A DNA stretch of 64,000 bases from Spongilla lacustris. Its lineage: Eukaryota; Porifera; Demospongiae; Spongillida; Spongillidae. The stretch is from the NCBI GenBank assembly GCA_949361645.1, contig OX442420.1, positions 6,162,782 to 6,226,781 of the forward strand, in the 5' to 3' direction. Shown in pieces: positions 60,717-64,000 of this stretch (position 1 is the first letter of the stretch; each line of letters starts with the position of its first letter). Under the pieces are notes generated by a model that saw only the letters and a program-made list of their open reading frames with translations, was not told the origin of the DNA and did not search any database. Both the position numbers and the translations under genes were made by a program.

Positions 60717-62538
60717 GGACACTCCACCCTTATATATATAGATTATTAAATAGCCTTCTGTGCCAATGGTTTGGCGTAGTGCAGAAAACAAGCGTCGTTT
60801 CCGTGCATTACCTAGTATACTCCGGATGTAATTATGACGTCACGTGATGCGCATTTCATAAACGAAAAGGCTCATTGTAAGATCTTTACTCCGTTCTTCA
60901 ATGGATCCTACTACACAAGATTTTTATGGGTACTGGGGGGAATTGGTTGGTCAAATTTTTAATTTGGCAGGACAAATCTAGATTGTACTGGCAATTTGAC
61001 AATACAAGTGAAAAAATTATTTCAAGCCCTGAATTGTAAGAAACCAAATATCTGAACATTGTGTACAAAAATAAAACATTCACATCCGTGCCAGTGACTT
61101 ATACATGTACATGTGTTCAGATGACAGGAGGCCTGGCTTTTACTGGTTTATGCAAAGGTGACCAGGATGGTCCAGTTCGGTTAGCCGTGAACGTGACCGG
61201 ATCGATAATAGCTGGCCATGGCATCACTGTTTGGAAGTGTCCAAACAGTTGGGGTTATACATGTACAGTTGACACTAAGACACCTGACCACCTTCTTTAA
61301 ACATGTACATGTAGTACTGTAGTACTGTAGTCTAGTTGCTGCATACATGTACATGTATGTCTATGTACACATGTAGTACCCTCCTTTCTTATACTGTAAC
61401 ATGTAAACATGTCCTGGGTGTACGTACAGTAGTTTTTGACTGGTGCATGTACATGTACATGTACACCCATTGGACTCATTCATAATGATAAATAGACACA
61501 CATACACATGTAGTGCATGCAAACAATTGTTGCACTTACATTCGTGGGTAGATTGACAACTGCACCAGTTTGCACAAGGATGCTAAACACCTCCAATTCA
61601 CTTGGATTTTGAAATGCAGTCAACAATTCCGGATCACAGAGCTGTAAATGTACAGTGTATTTCTTAATGTCTTGTGGTCCGTAACGGGGTTAACCCCGTG
61701 GTTTTTTTAAATGTCAGAATTCCGTGATTCATTTAGCATTATGGATTCAAAAACTCTACCATTTGTTACAAAAAACAAACAACAAATTCAGCACTTACCA
61801 TTCCAGGATAAGCATCTTTTATGAATTGTTAGAATCAAATTTTTGTGCTAACCAGAGTTAATATACGTACACGCGGTATTTCTCAAAATAGCGAGCTACA
61901 TGTACACTAGCGCTGATATAATATTGCACTAAAACATATATGTGTTAGGAAATGCAGTATATTCCCAAAGATGTATTTGGTAATTGGTAATCTTCAACTG
62001 ATGTTTATTTGCTAGCAATTCAAGCTTTTACTACATGTATTCGGGGTTAACCCCTTAATTGTAGAGATAAACACCGGACTGCAAGACATTAATAGAGAAG
62101 TGTTTAAACAGTCCCGTTGTACTAAATAATTGCATTAGGGTGGTCCCATAACCACATGGTCCCATACATACATGTAGCTGATCAGGTGTGTGGGATTCTC
62201 ATGCACTCAGTTGGGGCACCAGTTCAAATGCTGGCAACATCTTTAATTTTAATCCCCCATCATAATTCCTTTTTGGGTCGAATGTTTGTTTAGTGTTTGT
62301 TGTCATAGTCACTGATTTTAAGCATACTAAAGAAACACTACAGTGTAGGAATTATGAGTGAGGATTAAAAGATGGTTGACCCCAGCTGAGTGCATGAGAA
62401 TCCCACACATCTGGTTACATATGTGATAAATACCTCTATCTTTACCTTAGGGGGGGAGGAGAGGGTAGTCCCCATGGGTGGGGTGAGCTGGTTGTTCTGA
62501 TACAGTGATGATGAGGCTCCTCCCCCTAGGTCATTGGC
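40498..62538 (-). CDS. Ankyrin-repeat protein gene (14 exons recognised, both ends open)
   Basis: Gene-level entry on the minus strand, read from 62538 down to 40498. All exons found begin and end in phase 0. Most hold one ankyrin repeat or a fraction of one (27-35 codons), one holds two (70 codons). Repeat motifs seen: DGKTPLHLACEQGFIELVKL, DGMTPLMAAVQANNQQVV, STALSDAAYRGHLPLVKLL. The N-terminal side (62446-62538) and the C-terminal side (45473-45559, 40498-40587) are Ser/Pro-rich linkers. Probably an intracellular scaffold or adaptor; no enzymatic, death or SOCS domain is visible. Start and stop codons were not identified. Membership of the outermost exons is inferred from phase and orientation only. 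Confidence 0.75.
40588..42880. other. Intron or intergenic stretch, no gene recognised
   Basis: Many short TACATG runs (for example 40628-40680, 41167-41178, 41697-41711). Mostly unique sequence otherwise; the open frames are short and without domain signatures. Confidence 0.6.
42920..43096 (+). mobile_element. Possible gypsy LTR end / leader
   Basis: Upstream of the gag ATG lies a TATA-like TATATATAG (42929-42937) and, near 43045, ATTTGGTGATGAGG, similar to the primer-binding region context of many Ty3/gypsy elements. LTR borders not determined. Confidence 0.45.
43097..43756 (+). CDS. gag: Ty3/gypsy gag ORF (truncated element)
   Basis: 219 codons from the ATG at 43097 (an upstream in-frame ATG at 42962 would add 45 residues with no gag features). 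It begins MELQVSVLGTIRPFDRG and contains the retrotransposon gag core (GEETVTEYVAELRRIAEHCE, ..VRDFLVCGIKN..). A zinc knuckle CYRCWEKHSSVDC is typical of invertebrate gypsy gag (C-x2-C-x3-H-x4-C), followed by an incomplete second knuckle (ICWVGTDC) and a stop. It would package element RNA. Orientation is opposite to the surrounding ankyrin gene. It looks intact as far as the second knuckle. Confidence 0.88.
   Translation: MELQVSVLGTIRPFDRGLAEWSAYCERALLYLRTNAVNNADRQHAVFLSVCGAQTYMYQLICSLVVPAKPMAIVKDHLQPAPSEIMQHFNFNGRVQKGEETVTEYVAELRRIAEHCEFKDVLNEMVRDFLVCGIKNTRAQRWLLVEPKRTFAKTLEIAQAAELAEKGAHMLQPHQVMADTVPHVVQPALRSCYRCWEKHSSVDCRYKDWICWVGTDCQL
43833..43953 (+). pseudogene. Gypsy pol remnant between protease and RT
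   Basis: Plus frame reads LYKDELGLVKGTKVRFFVSD then SQKPASFKARTVPYAL, the conserved stretch before the RT domain in gypsy pol. The protease and the RT itself are missing, so the element is internally deleted. Confidence 0.78.
43954..45472. other. No gene recognised; dispersed repeat copy 1
   Basis: 44730-45200 shares blocks with 46200-46560 (for example GGTGAATAGCATCCCAACC, CTAATCCAATGTGAGATGAAG and AAGCCAGAATCA). A T run at 45049-45063 and TACATG runs are present. Some may be further gypsy debris. Confidence 0.6.
45473..45559 (-). CDS. Ankyrin gene: Ser/Pro-rich linker exon (tentative)
   Basis: 87 bp, phase 0-0 if the donor is GTTAAT (a second donor GTTAGT six bases on is also in phase). 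Acceptor TTATAG. It encodes NLHIPHLLSPAPSSLSSQTL then VPSASQTNN. Confidence 0.4.
45635..45688 (-). CDS. Ankyrin gene: short exon
   Basis: 54 bp, phase 0-0, acceptor TTCAG, donor GTGTGC. It encodes DRMMEVARSYDLVEHLIK, like the helical part of an ankyrin repeat. Confidence 0.62.
46200..46560. repeat. Dispersed repeat copy 2
   Basis: Similar to 44730-45200 in order and orientation, but without the stretch containing GTCTACGGGAACCCCC present in copy 1. It ends close to the ankyrin-like exon at 46589. Confidence 0.7.
46589..46669 (-). CDS. Ankyrin gene: ankyrin-like exon
   Basis: 81 bp, phase 0-0, acceptor CATCAG, donor GTAAGA. It encodes LLEAFEAALKHHHNDCAVAL then LNSSTSK, a partial ankyrin-like helix pair. 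Confidence 0.72.
47157..47246 (-). CDS. Ankyrin gene: ankyrin repeat exon
   Basis: 90 bp, phase 0-0, acceptor TTCCAG, donor GTTTGT. It encodes EVKAPIIFAAMGGHADIIDF then ICSHEVTEEN. Confidence 0.82.
47631..47765 (-). CDS. Ankyrin gene: ankyrin repeat exon
   Basis: 135 bp, phase 0-0. It encodes MDTYTISGNMILMRSTALSD then AAYRGHLPLVKLLKERGASM and TAVSQ. I chose the acceptor CTCTCAAG at 47766 (good pyrimidine tract) over TATTAG at 47792 because only the former keeps phase 0. Donor GTACATGT is repeat-derived. Confidence 0.88.
47831..47926 (-). CDS. Ankyrin gene: ankyrin repeat exon
   Basis: 96 bp, phase 0-0, acceptor CCCCAG, donor GTAAGC. It encodes DGMTPLMAAVQANNQQVVQL then LLDRGADLNCVR. Confidence 0.92.
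48365..48466 (-). CDS. Ankyrin gene: ankyrin repeat exon
   Basis: 102 bp, phase 0-0, acceptor TTGCAG, donor GTGTGG. It encodes DGTTALLAACLSNRDDVIHK then LTAIADIDVNISHK. Confidence 0.88.
49408..50343. mobile_element. TIR transposon, best-preserved copy, outside the EGF array
   Basis: 936 bp with terminal inverted repeats of about 37 bp. The left end is TTTAACACCGCATCCACGAG then AAAGGCGGGGAAATTTA; the right end is its near-exact reverse complement ending GGATGCGGTGTTAAA. TTAA stands at both edges, compatible with a TTAA target-site duplication (piggyBac-like habit, not proven). No ORF of transposase size. Lies in an intron of the ankyrin gene. Confidence 0.88.
50344..51418. other. Intron, no gene recognised
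   Basis: Contains a G run near 50442-50455 and otherwise AT-rich unique sequence. A few TACATG units at 51098-51114. Confidence 0.6.
51419..51628 (-). CDS. Ankyrin gene: two-repeat exon
   Basis: 210 bp, phase 0-0, acceptor TTGTAG, donor GTACTT. Two ankyrin repeats: VDFNTPLAIVAGLLTDTATQ...SILLSAGASVNG and AVRPLIAAAASGHIGTVELL...REPEVNIRNK. Confidence 0.92.
51629..52879. other. Intron with short AACGTT-centred tandem units
   Basis: At 52443-52537 the palindrome GAACGTTC occurs four times (52443, 52470, 52503, 52530; spacings 27, 33, 27), each followed by similar sequence (AAA...GCG/GCT..AGGTTT). The rest is TACATG-rich intron. Confidence 0.7.
52880..53466. repeat. Minisatellite, unit about 36-40 bp
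   Basis: About 15 imperfect units of GTGCCTATCAAAGGGGAGGA then GGGGGTTGTGTGTACTCATG with variants. Purine/G-rich on the plus strand. Open in several frames on both strands because of unit lengths. Confidence 0.92.
53862..53960 (-). CDS. Ankyrin gene: ankyrin repeat exon
   Basis: 99 bp, phase 0-0, acceptor CTGCAG. It encodes SGIACLHLTSTVQVPDIVVY then LIEHGAMVDIHTK. Its donor GTACATGT is the start of a TACATG repeat. Confidence 0.9.
55160..55258 (-). CDS. Ankyrin gene: ankyrin repeat exon (near consensus)
   Basis: 99 bp, phase 0-0, acceptor CCACAAG, donor GTGAGG. It encodes DGKTPLHLACEQGFIELVKL then LVDGGANVNALDN, exactly 33 residues. Confidence 0.95.
55787..55891 (-). CDS. Ankyrin gene: ankyrin repeat exon
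   Basis: 105 bp, phase 0-0, acceptor TTCACAG, donor GTGAGC. It encodes IDGYSYLLHLAVQGGSMDKV then KILLQNEADTNVVRE. Confidence 0.88.
55892..57310. other. Intron, no gene recognised
   Basis: TACATG runs at 55920-55981 and 56236-56262. From about 56280 to 57200 mostly unique sequence; 56380-56660 is CpG-richer. No exon with domain similarity found. Confidence 0.55.
57311..58850. repeat. Large G-rich minisatellite, 21-bp unit
   Basis: About 70 units of GATGTGGGGAAGGATGAGGGT with point variants (GTGTGGAAGG, GAGGGGAAGG, ATATGGGG). Regular 21-bp phase from about 57340 to 58430, then shorter and irregular units. The plus strand is almost C-free. Frames on both strands stay open for hundreds of codons (GDVGKDE repeat; HPHPSPH-type on the reverse). 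Confidence 0.95.
58880..59310. repeat. Minisatellite, unit about 20 bp
   Basis: Imperfect repeats of AGTATGAGCCAGTATCCTT with AGTAGCCTTAG variants, interrupted by a (TG)n-rich stretch at 59045-59130. Confidence 0.88.
59311..61539. other. Intron, no gene recognised
   Basis: Mostly unique sequence with a (CA)n run at 60663-60712, a poly-pyrimidine tract near 60058-60078 and a short perfect hairpin at 61226-61249 (ACTGTTTGGA, AGTG, TCCAAACAGT). No ankyrin exon detected between 61540 and 55891. Confidence 0.55.
60663..60712. repeat. (CA)n microsatellite
   Basis: CACACACA run with one CATACA interruption. Confidence 0.93.
61540..61641 (-). CDS. Ankyrin gene: ankyrin repeat exon
   Basis: 102 bp, phase 0-0, acceptor TTTACAG, donor GTAAGT. 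It encodes LCDPELLTAFQNPSELEVFS then ILVQTGAVVNLPTN, a diverged ankyrin repeat (I-L-x-x-G-A-x-V-N). Confidence 0.78.
62171..62420. mobile_element. Foldback (MITE-like) element
   Basis: The left arm ATGTAGCTGATCAGGTGTGT / GGGATTCTCATGCACTCAGT pairs with the right arm GCTGAGTGCATGAGAATCCC / ACACATCTGGTTACAT. Inner parts also pair (TTTTAATCCCCCATCATAAT with ATTATGAGTGAGGATTAAAA). Total about 250 bp, no ORF. Confidence 0.82.
62446..62538 (-). CDS. Ankyrin gene: Ser/Gly/Pro-rich linker exon
   Basis: 93 bp, phase 0-0, acceptor TATATAG, donor GTAAAG. It encodes ANDLGGGASSSLYQNNQLTP then PMGTTLSSPPK. No domain; open in all 31 codons with good borders. Confidence 0.55.
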
Positions 62539-63070
62539 CTATATACATGGTGAGTGTTGTGTGGGAGTGGGGAGTGGGGAGTGGGGAGGGAGATTCATGT
62601 ATGAAGTTAATGACACACACTACATGTATACATGTGTACATTGTACATGTATGTATATGTTTTGCTGTATCATTATCATCAATCACCAACATTTTTTCAA
62701 CTTGTATCTACATGCACATGTACATGTACATGTAATTCATCCAAGCCACTAAATCAAGTTACACATTGTACAATTGCTTAATGTACTTGGCTTTGGAGGG
62801 GTTTAATTTTGTTCAATGTTAACTATTAAACAATGTTACCTATTAATAAAGGTACATGTAATTTTAACGGCATGTTAATTTTTTAGTACCAACTGCTGTT
62901 CGTAGATGAGCACATGTACATGTACATGTACATACATGTATACTGTAGAATACCAGATATTGGTGTATACTTAGTAACAACACCCTTCAACACTAACACG
63001 GCGTCTCTATTACTTTAACCTGTTGGTTTGAGGAGGTAAACACCGACGACTTTGACCACCCACTTCGCTC

Positions 63071-63352
63071 CACCATTTGTTATTTCAGTTATGGACGTAG
63101 ATTCAATTCCGTACCATTTCTATACATACGTACATGTAGTTTCAGTTCCGTACAATCCGAATCTGGAACACTACCCTATTTCGGAACACTGAACTCATAA
63201 CAATGTAGCCAGACATCAGAGGTTAAGTGAGGCTAATGGCTTCACCGTATTGTAATTAGATTTTGTGTGTCTTAATAGGGGTGGTTCCATATTCCTTTGC
63301 TGTATAGAAATGGTACAGAATCTATGTTCATAACTGAAATAACAAATGTTAC
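63071..63352. repeat. Inverted repeat pair
   Basis: CCATTTGTTATTTCAGTTAT...TAGATTC...GTACCATTTCTATACA (63072-63126) is reverse-complementary, with about 15% mismatches by eye, to 63300-63352 (TGTATAGAAATGGTACAGAA ... ACTGAAATAACAAATG). Confidence 0.78.
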
Positions 63353-63910
63353 TAAGTACAAGTACATGTACATGTATATGTGTACACCAATTCTGATATT
63401 GCCTTCCTACAAGATTGCGTACACCATATACAATGTACATGTACAGTTCAGGCAGTTAAAGTGGAAAGCAGTGCACAATTGAGGTACATGTACATGTACA
63501 TGTAAATACAGTTTACATGTACAGACATGCAATCATGGACATGTCACAAGACAGCTCACTGCAAGGCCCAGCTACAGTGTATTGTAATTAGATTTTGTGT
63601 GTCTTAATAGGGGTGGTTCCATATTCCTTTGCTGTATAGAAATGGTACAGAATCTATGTTCATAACTGAAATAACAAATGTTACTAAGTACAAGTACATG
63701 TACATGTATATGTGTACACCAATTCTGATATTGCCTTCCTACAAGATTGCGTACACCATATACAATGTACATGTACAGTTCAGGCAGTTAAAGTGGAAAG
63801 CAGTGCACAATTGAGGTACATGTACATGTACATGTAAATACAGTTTACATGTATAGACATGCAATCATGGACATGTCACAAGACAGCTCACTGCAAGGCC
63901 CAGCTACAGT
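63247..63910. repeat. 332-bp tandem duplication, nearly identical
   Basis: Unit 1 63247-63578, unit 2 63579-63910, both starting GTATTGTAATTAGATTTTG. I noticed only one difference (TGTACAGACATG against TGTATAGACATG). Very recent duplication or an assembly repeat. Confidence 0.93.
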
Positions 63911-64000
63911 GTACTTCTACCAGGTACATGTACATGTACATGTATTTGTTTTGGTCAAGCTACATGTACATGTAATATGCTTACGAACGTTTAAGTGTTA

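Noticed and set aside
61226..61249. 10-bp-arm hairpin as a terminator or RNA gene
   Set aside because: Too short, no downstream T-run, and eukaryotic context. Listed only within the intron description.

Overview
The window looks like animal nuclear DNA, most likely from a sponge (demosponge). I infer this from very short introns (47-61 bp) in one gene, a calcium-binding-EGF / adhesion-GPCR gene with metazoan splice phases, Ty3/gypsy and non-LTR relics, and a right half saturated with the self-complementary word TACATG/ACATGT. The species call is inference. There are no bacterial operons, rRNA or tRNA genes that I can see.

Positions 1-36485, plus strand: the 3' part of one large adhesion-type GPCR gene whose start lies upstream of the window. 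Its ectodomain is encoded by an array of near-identical 123-bp phase 1-1 exons, each one calcium-binding EGF domain. I count 30 complete exons plus one cut by the window edge, 8 damaged copies and at least 8 short relics. A compact 3' block (30045-36485) then encodes an HRM-like domain, a GAIN domain with a GPS cleavage motif, seven transmembrane segments and a cytoplasmic tail, and every splice phase fits. The array grew by duplication of an exon+intron unit of about 400 bp and by a tandem duplication of about 16.5-16.8 kb. Its introns carry a TIR transposon family (about 0.85-1.25 kb), two copies of a broken Ty3/gypsy pol fragment, a poly-G/poly-C-ended element and a probable non-LTR insertion. 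An in-frame TAG at the start of the TM3 exon can be avoided only by a 12-nt downstream acceptor.

Positions 36486-40497: a spacer without a recognisable gene. It holds a perfect 41-bp-arm hairpin and a short TIR element, and ends at a poly-C run next to a 200-N assembly gap (40063-40262).

Positions 40498-62538, minus strand: a second large gene, converging on the first. It is built of short phase-0 exons, most of them encoding about one ankyrin repeat. I assembled 14 exons, including Ser/Pro-rich linker exons at both ends. Its introns are full of (TACATG)n, and hold three minisatellites (52.88-53.47, 57.31-58.85 and 58.88-59.31 kb), another copy of the TIR transposon and a truncated gypsy element with a gag ORF.

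Positions 62539-64000: foldback structures and an almost perfect 332-bp tandem duplication.

The two genes have no visible functional link. The receptor should sit at the cell surface and the ankyrin protein inside the cell as a scaffold or adaptor.
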